The notes under the pieces: generated by a model
Database searches by the model: none
Seen by the model: the letters and a program-made list of their open reading frames with translations, nothing else
Told to the model about the DNA's origin: nothing
Assembly: GCA_019163175.1 (NCBI GenBank)
Contig: JAFLKN010000003.1
Span: 310,001-374,000 of the forward strand
Origin: Prolixibacteraceae bacterium
GTDB lineage: Bacteria; Bacteroidota; Bacteroidia; Bacteroidales; Prolixibacteraceae
Length of the DNA: 64,000 nucleotides
Direction: 5' to 3'
Shown: positions 19,801 through 27,266 of the stretch, piece by piece
Position numbering within the stretch: the first letter of the stretch is position 1
Layout of the letters: every line of letters starts with the position of its first letter
Translations under genes and position numbers: made by a program

Positions 19801-21463
19801 CGTCGGTCAGCTGATAAGCGTTCAGGTCATAAATGTTCTTCATCATCAGTTTCCAGGTCGGAAGTTTTGGCGAAAGGTTGGTTCCCTTCAATAATTTCAG
19901 AACCAGAGTTTCAGGAGCATTAATACCATCGGTTGAAAACTCCCCAACCTGATACGTTTTTCCATCAGCCGTGTAATTGAAGGCAACAGCAAGTATTTCG
20001 TCGGTATTCAAAGCCGAGCGCAACGAAATGTATCCCAAATTCAGATTGATGGTGTATTCTGACTCGTTGAGCAAACGAGCCTGTTCAATTTTTTCGAAGT
20101 CCTGTCCACCAACAAAATTTGATGCGGAAAGTGGCGAAAGTGTTTTATTGATGTTATCCGATTGTCTGACACCAGTGTAATTGGAAACAATTTGCTGGTA
20201 CAAACCGTTGGCCTCGTTGAAAGGATAGATACTTTCGGGATATTGAAAACCTGAGTTTTCCTGAAAACTACCCACATTGTTGTAGATGTTCCCGTTTAGA
20301 TTATTCGGTTCGTTCCCTTCATGTTCTCCCAAATCCATAAACGCCAAAATATTACGAGCCTCTTTAAAGTTGCTCGATTTGTTGGTTACCCAAACTTCAA
20401 TTTTGTTGATCGTAATGGACGAACGCACAACAGGAAGATTCTTGAGAGCTTCGTTGTATTGCGTGCGAAAATATTGTGCAAGGAAAAAGTGACGGTTTGC
20501 ATCGTAGTCGGAAGCAGCAATTTCGAAAGTTTTCTTCTGCGCTCCACCTTCCGATTCAACCACTTGAGTTTCGCCTTTGTGCTGAGAAAAAATAGTGGTC
20601 AGATTCAGTTTGCCAAACTGCATTTCGGTTTTTACCCCAAACAAGTTTGATCCTCCGGTAATGAGCGAACCATTCAACGGAAGAGAAACATTACCGGCCT
20701 CAATCTTCTTTACAATCTGATCTTCATCGCCGGTGTAACCGAGGTTCATTTTATTTTCGTAATCGAAGGTAGCTTCGGTGTTGTAATTGACACGCATTTC
20801 CATGCGATCACCAATTTTACCCATCACGTTCATTTGTATCTTCTGATCGAAATCGAAGGTTGGAACTTTGCGTAAACGTTCAGGAATCGATGGGTTTTCG
20901 GTGGCATTCATCTGGTACCCAAAACTTACTTCAACATATCCCTGAGGACGAATGTCGATGGTATTGCTACCAAAAATCCGGTTAAATGTTTCGCCTCCAA
21001 CGGTTAGGCGGGGAATAAGTCCACCTTTATCTTCAATGCCCTTTATTTTGGTCTGACTTCGCCAGTAATTTTGAATCGACTGTTCGAAATCGTATTTCTG
21101 GAATTCCTTTTTCGACATGGTTCGCGGCAACCTGTAATTCAGGTTCCCCACCTTTTCGACAAAGTTATATTCGCCGGTAACCGGATCATATTCAATTTCA
21201 GTACGAATATTTGAGGGTCGTTTCAGGAATAGGCCCGAGCTGTCTTTTTTATCGGGATAAGCAAATTCGGGCTGGTCTTTAAATTTGAAAGGCAAAACAC
21301 CAGTGGTATCAATCTTAACAGTATCCTCCGGAACCGACAAAATTGTCAGTTCAGTGTAATTTCTGAGCGTAGTTCTTGATTCGGAAGGATTTCCTCCGAG
21401 CGCATAAACGATAGATACAATAAGAAATAGAAGTATGTTTCTGCCGTATTTTTTCAATTCCAA
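13883..21463 (-). CDS. sprA: Cell-surface protein SprA, type IX secretion translocon
   Basis: SprA (Sov) is the giant outer-membrane barrel through which the type IX secretion system exports proteins with C-terminal sorting domains. The 2526-residue length is typical. A signal peptide occupies the first ~25 residues; recognisable segments include WRSQTKIKGIEDKGGLIPRL near the start, DDFEATKTSIDLKTRSAWVLAS, IEFWVMDPFVN and RNLALSFANNQLTEVLSDE near the end. The protein ends NFGVSFRFTLAQ, a barrel-like terminus. A Q/P-rich low-complexity linker (RPRQGQPQGQPKQAAPEKDK) lies near residue 1940. ruvA lies 12 bp upstream, a linkage known in other Bacteroidota. No other T9SS gene or gliding gene is in the window. 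Confidence 0.97.
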   Translation of the reverse strand: MELKKYGRNILLFLIVSIVYALGGNPSESRTTLRNYTELTILSVPEDTVKIDTTGVLPFKFKDQPEFAYPDKKDSSGLFLKRPSNIRTEIEYDPVTGEYNFVEKVGNLNYRLPRTMSKKEFQKYDFEQSIQNYWRSQTKIKGIEDKGGLIPRLTVGGETFNRIFGSNTIDIRPQGYVEVSFGYQMNATENPSIPERLRKVPTFDFDQKIQMNVMGKIGDRMEMRVNYNTEATFDYENKMNLGYTGDEDQIVKKIEAGNVSLPLNGSLITGGSNLFGVKTEMQFGKLNLTTIFSQHKGETQVVESEGGAQKKTFEIAASDYDANRHFFLAQYFRTQYNEALKNLPVVRSSITINKIEVWVTNKSSNFKEARNILAFMDLGEHEGNEPNNLNGNIYNNVGSFQENSGFQYPESIYPFNEANGLYQQIVSNYTGVRQSDNINKTLSPLSASNFVGGQDFEKIEQARLLNESEYTINLNLGYISLRSALNTDEILAVAFNYTADGKTYQVGEFSTDGINAPETLVLKLLKGTNLSPKLPTWKLMMKNIYDLNAYQLTDEEFVLDIMYQNDETGTYINYLPQGRLDGHILLNVLNLDKLNSQQDLMRDGVFDFVEGITVNSSSGRIIFPVLEPFGKNLADSIGDPALIKKFVYSTLYDSTRTVAEQDAEHNKFKLKGSYKGSSSSEIMVGSQNLAKGSVKVTSGGRTLTENIDYTVDYTSGIVKIINAGLLESGTPLQVSTESQDLFSMQRKTMIGAHANYAFSDRFNLGATVLHMQERPLTQKVNYGDDPISNTMLGFDGTYSNESMLLTKLIDKLPFYSTKEKSSISFDGEFAQLIPGHSKVIKKSGTAYIDDFEATKTSIDLKTRSAWVLASTPQKQNIFPEAETNDDFAYGYNRAKLAWYVIDPLFLRSNATTPDYIKNDKDLQSNHLVREVYEKEIFPDRETPVGLPTNIPVFDLAFYPQERGPYNFDSKPGQYGSGINPDGTLRNPESRWGGIMRKIETSDFEAANIEFIEFWVMDPFVNDSLNVHKGGDLYFNLGDISEDVLKDSRKSFENGLPVTAELTDIDTTLWGRVSTQQSLVKEFDNNIESRRYQDIGFDGLNDADEEAFFKGYLESMRTILNPDTLTKFLNDPAGDDYHYFRGSDYDEKKLGILERYKNFNGPEGNSPTAEMSPESYPTSASTQPDMEDINGDNTLNEYERYYQYKVSIRREDMVVGKNFITDIKVADGNLKNGDPNRAKWYQFKIPVRTPNESFGSITDFKSIRFLRMFMKGFSDRTILRFATLDLVRADWRKYTKDVDGKIGVNALTTQFDISAVNIEENASRKPVNYVLPPGIERVIDPANPQLRQLNEQSLLLRAVGLEEGEARAAYKNLSMDFRNYKRLQMEVHAEAIKGYPLKDNDLSLFVRIGSDYNYNYYEYEIPLSLTPDGSYNGDNEADRYAVWPEANRLDFQLSAFSDLKLKRNDEMRVANSTVSLTQVYLIGDGARTIKIKGNPNLGNVEVMMVGIRYNKKDANNYGPRSIEVWLNELRLSDFEEGGGWAATGRVSARLADLGSVIFAGRTRSAGFGSIDQKVNERAMDDLTEMDLSANLELGKFFPEKAQVKIPVYIGYSQSKSNPKYNPLDPDIKMKDALNMAGGKAERDSIKRLAQDLVTRKSINFTNVKVDRTSKDGKPKIYDPTNFSLTYSYSEMMKRSINIEQNLDKNYRGLFSYNFNGRPEALEPFKNSKVLSKNLFRLIRDFNIYPLPSQFSFRTDIWRHYNEIQLRNISNPNMIIPRTFNKDFMWNRYFDLRYNLTRSLEFDFSSENTARIDEPEGRINRLDDDYAQKKDSIITNLLNLGRPTLYHHMINASYMVPINKLPLLDWTSLSARYQGMYDWQAGPLTDKSVELGNVIENSRQMQLNGQLNFVTLYNKVSFLKDINQKYGVSSRQTQRMQRPRQGQPQGQPKQAAPEKDKAAPRIKEVQYTAENVRLKANTPKSIFHKLNTQNVELTALAKDGTKVEGQVAIVNENRISFTTDKSLSGVKFIVKGKVEKSGDLGQKIIQYTARALMSVRSISLSYSGTDGTVLPGFMPEPKIFGSGKYTPDQSPVGTISSQSFAPGLPFLLGWQDKNFAMKAAQNGWITRDSSLNSPFVMSRSENWSFRANVEPFPDLRIDVNANRTYSERTTEFYNYNTESGDFDPVNRSVRGNFTMSINTMKTAFSKMGNDAKAPASQAFQNLKEYRITIARRLASQRIANSQVGYDPNGEPDPTTGFPVGYGPTSPQVMIPAFIAAYTGQTPQKVALSPTPSLKYMRPNWRITYEGVVAQSEFLKKYMKTLSFNHAYRSSYNIGGFISNLDYDESMYDDGFSYVRNKIGDFIGPSDISSVSISEQFSPLINMDITWINDFETRVELKSSRNLALSFANNQLTEVLSDEMVFGLGYRFTRMDLIIKTKKSQKAYSNDLNVRADLSFRKNKTILRRIVEEDEQLTAGQGAVTLKTTADYMLSDRFQLRLYFDKIINNPYKGSFNTSNTNFGVSFRFTLAQ

Positions 21464-21475
21464 ATCTTTTTCTGA

Positions 21476-22057
21476 TTAAAGGCTTTTCAGTGCCAGTTTG
21501 ATAACACTTTCAACTGAAAGATTGGGTTGAGCGGCCAGAATTTTATCCAATTCTTTTTCGGCCGGCTTCTTCGCAAATCCCAGCATAATTAAAGCAGATA
21601 ACGCTTCATTTCGCAATGTATTGTCTCCCGATGCCACAATTTGTTCGCTGGCTGGCGACTTTCCTACTTTATCTTTTAAATCGATGATAACCCGTTGGGC
21701 TGTTTTAATACCGATGCCTTTTATGCTTTTCAAAAGCACAACATTTTCATTCAGAATAGCCTGACTGATTTCGTCGGGCGAAAGAGATGAAAACATCATT
21801 ATTGCGGTATTTGAACCAATACCACTAACCGAAATCAACATACGGAACAATTCGCGTTCGCTTTCAGTAGCAAAACCATAAAGCAAATGTGCATCTTCTC
21901 GAATTACCTGATGGATATAGAGTTTTACGCTTTCTCTTCCGTTTAACTGGGTATAGGTATTAAGCGAAATACTTATAAAATAGCCAACCGAGTTTGCCTC
22001 TAAAATAATATGAGATGGTTTCAGCGCGGTAACAGCACCTTTGATATATTCAAACAT
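21476..22057 (-). CDS. ruvA: Holliday junction DNA helicase subunit RuvA
   Basis: RuvA binds four-way DNA junctions and loads the RuvB motor for branch migration. The 193-residue protein has the OB-fold N-terminal domain starting MFEYIKGAV, the two helix-hairpin-helix elements (LISVSGIGSNTAIMMFSSL and LLKSIKGIGIKTAQRVIIDLKDK), and the C-terminal RuvB-binding helix bundle (EALSALIMLGFAKKPAEKEL). It lies between pdxA (14 bp) and sprA (12 bp) and is almost certainly co-transcribed with both. Length and all motifs are normal. Confidence 0.97.
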   Translation of the reverse strand: MFEYIKGAVTALKPSHIILEANSVGYFISISLNTYTQLNGRESVKLYIHQVIREDAHLLYGFATESERELFRMLISVSGIGSNTAIMMFSSLSPDEISQAILNENVVLLKSIKGIGIKTAQRVIIDLKDKVGKSPASEQIVASGDNTLRNEALSALIMLGFAKKPAEKELDKILAAQPNLSVESVIKLALKSL

Positions 22058-22071
22058 ACACTGAAAAAGTA

Positions 22072-23169
22072 TTAAATTTCTTCGTCGATAGCCTCAAAAT
22101 CAATCGATTCATCAACTTGTCCCTGATTGATTTCGTATTTTTTCAACGGATTTTTAGTAATCTCTTTATACAAAGCACGGTTTTTATGAATGTCAATCGC
22201 CAGATAAAGCGCTTCGCGGAACGAATCGGGTGATGCTTTATCTTCACCGGCAATGTCGAAAGCTGTACCATGCGCAGGAGACGTGCGAATAATTGGCAAA
22301 CCGGCCGTATAGTTTACTCCCCGATCGAAAGAAGCCATTTTAAACGGAATCAAACCCTGATCGTGATACATAGCCAAAATGGCATCGAATTTCACGAAAT
22401 CGCCCGAACCAAAAAATCCATCAGCAGGATATGGCCCAACAGCAATGATACCTTCGTCTTTGGCGCGTTGTATAGCAGGAATAATAATATCTAACTCTTC
22501 GCTACCCAACAAACCATTGTCGCCGGCATGAGGATTCAGTCCAAGCACTGCAATTCGTGGACGTTTAATGAAAAAGTCTTTTTCGAGACACGAATTGATG
22601 ATGCGTAACTTATTAATAATTGCTCCTTTAGTAATCTTTGATGAAACTTCTGAAATCGGAACATGGCCAACAACCACTCCAACTTTCATCGATTCACTTA
22701 CCATGAGCATCACATAATCGCGGGTTTTAAACTGTTCGGCCAAAAATTCGGTATGACCGGGAAAATTAAATTTTTCGGATTGGATGTTATCTTTATTAAT
22801 CGGGGCAGTAATTAAAGCGTCGATCTCGCCATTTTTTAGATCTTCAACCGCTTTTTCTAAAGCCATATAAGAGGCTTCGCCGGCCATTTCGCTCGATTTA
22901 CCCAATTCAACACGAATATTGTCGTCAATACAATTGATAATGTTTGCCTTACGCGAATCGGCTTCGCTGGCAACACGAATATGGTTGAAGTTGAATGTTT
23001 CAATATTCAGGGCTTTTTTATGGTAGGCAGCTACTTTGGGTGAACCATAAACAATTGGTATGCACATTTCCAGAATTCTTGGTTCCATCAGGGTTTTCAT
23101 GATTACTTCGTAACCAATTCCGTTGATGTCGCCCTGTGAAATGCCAATTACTATTTTATCTCGTTTCAT
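22072..23169 (-). CDS. pdxA: 4-hydroxythreonine-4-phosphate dehydrogenase
   Basis: PdxA oxidises 4-phospho-hydroxy-L-threonine in the DXP-dependent pathway of pyridoxal phosphate synthesis. The three metal-binding histidines are visible in PGHTEFLA, NPHAGDNG and MYHDQGLIPFK. The N-terminus has GISQGDINGIGYEVI, close to the family GDPxGIG motif with Q/N variation common in Bacteroidota. At 365 residues it is slightly longer than the E. coli enzyme (about 330), due partly to an acidic C-terminal tail (DESIDFEAIDEEI). AAGGAG precedes the start on the minus strand, an unusually clear ribosome binding site here. It is the first gene of pdxA-ruvA-sprA. Confidence 0.95.
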   Translation of the reverse strand: MKRDKIVIGISQGDINGIGYEVIMKTLMEPRILEMCIPIVYGSPKVAAYHKKALNIETFNFNHIRVASEADSRKANIINCIDDNIRVELGKSSEMAGEASYMALEKAVEDLKNGEIDALITAPINKDNIQSEKFNFPGHTEFLAEQFKTRDYVMLMVSESMKVGVVVGHVPISEVSSKITKGAIINKLRIINSCLEKDFFIKRPRIAVLGLNPHAGDNGLLGSEELDIIIPAIQRAKDEGIIAVGPYPADGFFGSGDFVKFDAILAMYHDQGLIPFKMASFDRGVNYTAGLPIIRTSPAHGTAFDIAGEDKASPDSFREALYLAIDIHKNRALYKEITKNPLKKYEINQGQVDESIDFEAIDEEI

Positions 23170-23333
23170 CTTTTTTCTCCTTGTTGAAGTGTATGGTTGA
23201 AATTGTATTTACCAAGTATGATTTTTGGTTGCGCAAATTTAATTTATTATTTAAACTATTTTTAAAGTTGCACAAACATACTGACTTAAAGAATTCATGT
23301 TTTCCAGAATGAGGAAACAGCATTTCAGGCGGG

Positions 23334-23834
23334 CTATAGAATAACGATCAGGAGCAAAACTAAAATCATAAGCATAAATAACACGAACTGGTTGCGCACG
23401 AACAGCCCGAGTAAAAGCAAGATTTCGATTTCTTCGGTACAACCCGTGCAAACGTCAATCGTGCCTTTGTCTTTAGTCAGAAATTCGTTGCTCTGATAGG
23501 TAATCAGTTCATCGCCGTTAAATTTCCACGACCATCTCGACTGCCAGAAATTTTTTACTTCCAGCTCAAAACGCTTCCCGTTAATAATGATATCGCTTTT
23601 CGGATTAAACAGATTGATCATGATCGTTCCCAGAAGCGCCTGATTATTGGCATCGTAAATCTCTAATTTGGAAAGAAAGAATTCGCGGCTCAGAATAAAG
23701 CGCCGGCCTTTTATCATACCGTGAGCTTTGGAGCCAACCAAACTTTCCCAAACGATCGACCCAATTCGTTCGGATCCATGCATGATTTCAAGTTGGTTCT
23801 TTAAAATACCTTTCGACCAAAAATATCGTTCCAT
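23334..23834 (-). CDS. Hypothetical protein with C-terminal membrane segment
   Basis: This 166-residue protein has no signal peptide. Residues 1-125 look beta-rich, with alternating hydrophobic strands and paired turns (RRFILSREFFLSKLEIYDANNQALLGTI, then KRFELEVKNFWQSRWSWKF), reminiscent of the LURP-one/Tubby-like C-terminal fold; that resemblance is only by eye. A cysteine pair CTGC (about residue 129-132) comes just before a very hydrophobic C-terminal stretch that should anchor it in the inner membrane. It sits between pdxA and a DUF1080 lipoprotein gene, all leftward, 57 bp from the latter. Function unknown. Confidence 0.7.
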   Translation of the reverse strand: MERYFWSKGILKNQLEIMHGSERIGSIVWESLVGSKAHGMIKGRRFILSREFFLSKLEIYDANNQALLGTIMINLFNPKSDIIINGKRFELEVKNFWQSRWSWKFNGDELITYQSNEFLTKDKGTIDVCTGCTEEIEILLLLGLFVRNQFVLFMLMILVLLLIVIL

Positions 23835-23891
23835 AACTACCTCCGGTTACAAGCACTGCAAGTTACTAAAAATTGCACAGAAACGGATTTA

Positions 23892-24692
23892 CTACTTGCA
23901 GTCGTCGCCCAAATTTAGTAATTCTACTTTCCGAAAATCAACCGGATGACTCTCCGCCTGAAGCGAAATGGAGCCTTTTTTCAACAGTATATTTTTGTCG
24001 GGTGGAAGTAATTTTTGGAAATTTGGATCACGGGGGTCCAATTGCGGTTTGGTGTATTCCAAAACTGTTTGACCATCAATACTATGCTTAATGATCGAGT
24101 CACCCTGAACTTCCACTTCCACAGTAACCCACTGGTCGCCATGATAAGTCTTTGAGGTGGAGTTGGTACAATGCTGCGTCCAAAGCGAATCTTTATAAAC
24201 CACATTGGTTCCGGGAGTACATAAATTGAGGGTAGACCGTTCACCTGTTCCATTTCCGCCCAACAACTGAACTTCAATAGAAACCGGAAAATCCTGATTC
24301 ACTTCCATGCTTTCGGCACTTTGACCATGAATCATGATTCCGCTGTTACGAAAAGCCCAGCCTGGTCCTTCAGGACACTGATTCCCGACAAAACGGTACT
24401 CCACACGGATTTTGTAATGTGAATAGGGATTTTTGTAGAAGATATGCCCAAAATGACCATCAAATTTATCGTACTCGTCATACCTGACTTTCAATAAACT
24501 GTCCTCAACCCTGAAGGTATTTTTATAATTCTCGTTCAAGGGGGAACCTGTGATTTTTATGTTCCAATCGTTCAAATCCTTTCCATTAAACAATTGAATC
24601 CATCCTTCATTTTTAGGTTTGGTTGACGTACAAGCGGCCAGAATTAGCAATGCAAAGACAAAAAATATAAATTTTCCTGAAGTTCTTTTCAT
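23892..24692 (-). CDS. DUF1080 (3-keto-disaccharide hydrolase family) lipoprotein
   Basis: The family is named for 3-keto-disaccharide hydrolases, which act on glycosides oxidised at C3. Starting from the ATG at 24692 the protein is 266 residues with lipobox LLILAAC; a start at 24728 would put twelve extra residues before the signal peptide and is less likely. Motifs of the concanavalin-like fold are clear: GWIQLFNGKDLNDW at the start, then HIFYKNPYSHYKIRVEYRF, AFRNSGIMIHGQ, VSIEVQLLGG and the final SISLQAESHPVDFRKVELL. It probably faces the periplasm or cell surface and works on sugars, but no partner dehydrogenase is nearby. Confidence 0.9.
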   Translation of the reverse strand: MKRTSGKFIFFVFALLILAACTSTKPKNEGWIQLFNGKDLNDWNIKITGSPLNENYKNTFRVEDSLLKVRYDEYDKFDGHFGHIFYKNPYSHYKIRVEYRFVGNQCPEGPGWAFRNSGIMIHGQSAESMEVNQDFPVSIEVQLLGGNGTGERSTLNLCTPGTNVVYKDSLWTQHCTNSTSKTYHGDQWVTVEVEVQGDSIIKHSIDGQTVLEYTKPQLDPRDPNFQKLLPPDKNILLKKGSISLQAESHPVDFRKVELLNLGDDCK

Positions 24693-24793
24693 AGTGTCTG
24701 ATTGGTTGATTAGCTTATAAATTTTCACTGATTTCGTTTTGAAAGATAAATATTATTTCCCAAATATTTCCGTGAAGAAACTGCCTAAAAAAA

Positions 24794-24822
24794 CAAAGAG
24801 CTGGACTATAATCCGGCTCTTT
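24794..24822 (-). terminator. Rho-independent terminator on the minus strand
   Basis: CAAAGAGCTGGA pairs with TCCGGCTCTTTG (one G-U) around a six-base loop. Read leftwards, the hairpin is followed by seven Ts, so it ends transcription arriving from the microprotein gene at 24860-24961. This terminator supports that tiny gene being real. Confidence 0.82.
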
Positions 24823-24859
24823 GCTGAAATAAAAAAGAAAATACGAAGCAAAACAGACT

Positions 24860-24961
24860 TTATTTCTTGTCCTTTTTTGCTTTTTTCTCTAATCTTTTTT
24901 CCTTTAAACTTTTAGTTGGTTCCTTTTTCGCTTCTTTTTTTGCATCTAAACTTTTGCCCAT
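24860..24961 (-). CDS. 33-residue lysine-rich microprotein
   Basis: A 33-residue reading frame begins at ATG (24961 on the minus strand) and encodes MGKSLDAKKEAKKEPT followed by a K/E-rich tail. Fourteen of 33 residues are lysine, mixed with Glu and Ala, so it should be a highly charged, helix-prone and possibly nucleic-acid- or membrane-surface-binding peptide. I have a general memory of similar tiny KKEAKK proteins in other bacteria, not a named family. A terminator lies 37 bp downstream on the same strand and 360 bp without other genes lie upstream, so it has its own transcript. It is below the usual annotation size limit and could easily be missed. Confidence 0.62.
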   Translation of the reverse strand: MGKSLDAKKEAKKEPTKSLKEKRLEKKAKKDKK

Positions 24962-25215
24962 AACAAACAATTTTAAAGGTTATTAATCTGGTTCTGAACA
25001 CTTTTAACTGATTATTCAATTCGGATTCACTATTCAGTAACTATAAATCAAAATTACGATTTTTCACAAAAAAACAACTTTGGGTCGATAAATAAAATTT
25101 GAAATCAATTCAACGTAAGATAATTCAACCACATATCTAAAACCATGTTTTTCGTTTTTGATTCCTGCAACAATAAAACAGAAACAAATGTTTCTGCATC
25201 AATCGATTGATATTT

Positions 25216-25235
25216 ATTTAACCAGATGGTTAAAT
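25216..25235. promoter_or_regulatory. TetR operator 1
   Basis: ATTTAACCA-GA-TGGTTAAAT is a perfect 9-bp inverted repeat, 17 bp upstream of the -33 element of the tetR promoter. A near copy lies at 25291-25310. Size and symmetry fit a dimeric TetR-family repressor; the obvious binder is the product of the gene at 25322. Confidence 0.75.
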
Positions 25236-25251
25236 TTTTTGGTCAAATAAT

Positions 25252-25282
25252 TTGGTGGATACATTTTAAGATTTTACTTTTG
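25252..25282 (+). promoter_or_regulatory. Promoter of the tetR-ABC export operon
   Basis: TTG (25252-25254), a 20-bp spacer and a perfect -7 element TACTTTTG (25275-25282) match the Bacteroidota consensus. Transcription should start near 25288, just before operator 2, so repressor bound there would block it. Confidence 0.72.
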
Positions 25283-25290
25283 ACCGCATG

Positions 25291-25310
25291 ATTTAACCAA
25301 ATAGTTAAAC
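25291..25310. promoter_or_regulatory. TetR operator 2
   Basis: ATTTAACCA-AA-TAGTTAAAC repeats the arms and spacing of operator 1 with two changes in the right arm. It covers the first transcribed bases, 11 bp before the tetR start codon. Together the two sites bracket the promoter, a classic autoregulation layout. Confidence 0.72.
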
Positions 25311-25321
25311 TCGAAAGTAAA

Positions 25322-25936
25322 ATGGAAACAAAAAAAGACAGTACCGAAGATAAAATTCTGGAAGCAGCAAAGAATGTGTTTGTTACCAAAGGAATGGAAG
25401 GCGCACGCATGCAGGAAATTGCTGACGAAGCCGGAATTAATAAAGCCTTATTGCATTACTATTTCAGATCGAAAGAACGGTTGTTTGAAGCTATTTTTGC
25501 CGAAATCATCAAATTCGCCTTTCCAAAAATCACCCGGATTGTGCAATCCGAAGAGCCGATTGTAACCAAAATTGAACAGGTCATTGATGCCTACATCGAT
25601 TTACTGATTAAACATCCTTTTATTCCTGGCTTTGTAATGAAAGAACTAAGCCGAGATCCGTCAGGACTATTCAAGATCGTCATCAAATTTGGCTTAAATC
25701 CCCAAGCGATATTTGATCACATTCAATTGGCCATGGATCGTGGAGAAATCATTCAAATGCCCCCGCGACATTTGGCTGCCAACATCATTTCGATGTGTAT
25801 TTTCCCATTTGCAGCCCGGCCCTTGGTCAGCTTTGTACTTTTTAAAGACGATCAGGTTGCACTCGAAGCTTTTTATGCAGAACGGGCAGCAGTAATTAAA
25901 AAATTCGTGATCGATGCCATCGTGGTTAAAAATTAA
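25322..25936 (+). CDS. TetR/AcrR-family transcriptional repressor
   Basis: The 204-residue protein has the TetR helix-turn-helix at residues about 8-55: ILEAAKNVFVTKGMEGARMQEIADEAGINKALLHYYFRSKERLF, with the typical YYF-x-SK motif. The C-terminal ligand-binding half is helical and less conserved. It heads an operon with TolC, HlyD and ABC export genes 12 bp downstream, so it most likely senses a toxic compound exported by the pump and represses its own operon through the two palindromes upstream. The ligand is unknown. Confidence 0.93.
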   Translation: METKKDSTEDKILEAAKNVFVTKGMEGARMQEIADEAGINKALLHYYFRSKERLFEAIFAEIIKFAFPKITRIVQSEEPIVTKIEQVIDAYIDLLIKHPFIPGFVMKELSRDPSGLFKIVIKFGLNPQAIFDHIQLAMDRGEIIQMPPRHLAANIISMCIFPFAARPLVSFVLFKDDQVALEAFYAERAAVIKKFVIDAIVVKN

Positions 25937-25948
25937 AATCCAGTATAC

Positions 25949-27214
25949 ATGAAAACAATTAAACTCCTACTTCTGGCGCTGCTTTTCCCCATCCATCTGC
26001 TAATGGCACAGGAAGCGGTGACTTTGGAACAATGCCAAACCTGGGCACGCGAAAACCATCCGGTTTTAAAACAATCAGGATTTTATCAGCAGATTCTTGA
26101 CCTGAAAAACGAGAACAATTCGACCTCTTTTTTACCACAGGTCACCTTGAACGGGCAAGCGACTTACCAATCGGATGTGACCAAAATCGCACTTTCAATG
26201 CCGGGGGTAAATATTTCGACAGTTGATAAAGACCAGTACAAATTTTACCTCGACCTGAAGCAAACAATCTGGGACGGTGGATTAAGCAAGGCAAAAGAAA
26301 TGATTAACAAAACTGAGAATGCTGGCAATCAGTCGCAGATAGAAGTTGAACTGTATCAGGTTAAAGAAAAGGTCAATCAGTTTTATTTCACCTCTTTCCT
26401 GATTCAGGAAAACCTGAAAATTCTGGAAAAGAAAACTGAAACACTAAGCGAACGGCAAAAAATTGTTGAATCGGCTGTTAAAAATGGGATGGTTTTGGCC
26501 TCCGAACTCGATCAGTTGTTGGCCGAACAGATTAAAACCAATCAACTGGTGCTTGAATTGAAGAGTAATCGGGAGACCGTTCTGTCTGCATTGGCAATCC
26601 TGACAGGTAAAGAAAGCAATCAGATGCAAAAGCTGACTCTAACTACCGAACCAATTTTGTCGGACAAACCGCTGATGCGTCCTGAACTCGACCTTTTTGC
26701 CAAACAAAATGATCTATTAAACGCCAATTCCGAAATATTGAAAAAGCAACGTAATCCAAAACTTTTCGGATTTGGGCAGGCTGGTTATGGAAAACCCGGA
26801 TTGAACATGCTGAATAATAAATTCGACACCTATTACCTGGTTGGTCTGGGTTTCAACTGGAATGTGCTGGACTGGAAAAACACTTCACGTCAGCAACAAG
26901 TTTTGAAACTTCAGCAGGATATTGTACAAACCAGGCAGGAAAACTTTGTCCGGAACATTGATTTGGCCACCGATCAGCAAAACAAACAAATCAACCAACT
27001 CACACAACTCCTGAAAAGCGATCAGGAATTGATTCAGGTGCGGGAACGGATTACCAAAACCTCGGCATCGAAACTTGAAAACGGAATCATTACCACGGCT
27101 GATTACATTCTGGATTTGAATGCCGAAACAACCGCAAAGCTGACGCTCGAAACACATAAGATTCAGCTCCTGGAAGCACGGATTAAGTTAGACAACATCA
27201 GGGGAAACCAATGA
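25949..27214 (+). CDS. TolC-family outer-membrane efflux protein
   Basis: This provides the outer-membrane channel for the ABC exporter encoded downstream. It is 421 residues with a signal peptide ending LLMAQ, the family start VTLEQCQTWARENHPVLKQS, and two repeats of long helices with beta segments (FGQAGYGKPGLNML and YYLVGLGFNWNVLDWKN). The length is typical of Bacteroidota TolC-like proteins. It begins 12 bp after tetR. A 14-bp tandem repeat and 52 bp separate it from the HlyD gene. Confidence 0.92.
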   Translation: MKTIKLLLLALLFPIHLLMAQEAVTLEQCQTWARENHPVLKQSGFYQQILDLKNENNSTSFLPQVTLNGQATYQSDVTKIALSMPGVNISTVDKDQYKFYLDLKQTIWDGGLSKAKEMINKTENAGNQSQIEVELYQVKEKVNQFYFTSFLIQENLKILEKKTETLSERQKIVESAVKNGMVLASELDQLLAEQIKTNQLVLELKSNRETVLSALAILTGKESNQMQKLTLTTEPILSDKPLMRPELDLFAKQNDLLNANSEILKKQRNPKLFGFGQAGYGKPGLNMLNNKFDTYYLVGLGFNWNVLDWKNTSRQQQVLKLQQDIVQTRQENFVRNIDLATDQQNKQINQLTQLLKSDQELIQVRERITKTSASKLENGIITTADYILDLNAETTAKLTLETHKIQLLEARIKLDNIRGNQ

Positions 27215-27216
27215 AA

Positions 27217-27244
27217 TGATGAATTTTGAATGATGAATTTTGAA
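27217..27244. repeat. Two perfect tandem copies of a 14-bp unit
   Basis: TGATGAATTTTGAA occurs twice without a gap (27217-27230 and 27231-27244), directly after the TolC stop codon. It has no coding role and no hairpin. It is the first of several repeat-like spacers in this operon. Confidence 0.85.
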
Positions 27245-27266
27245 TAAATACAAACACAATATACCA

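Noticed and set aside
13883-21463. Many open frames of 60-128 codons on both strands within sprA
   Set aside because: All lie inside the continuous 2526-codon sprA frame, which has clear SprA motifs throughout; none shows domains or start signals.
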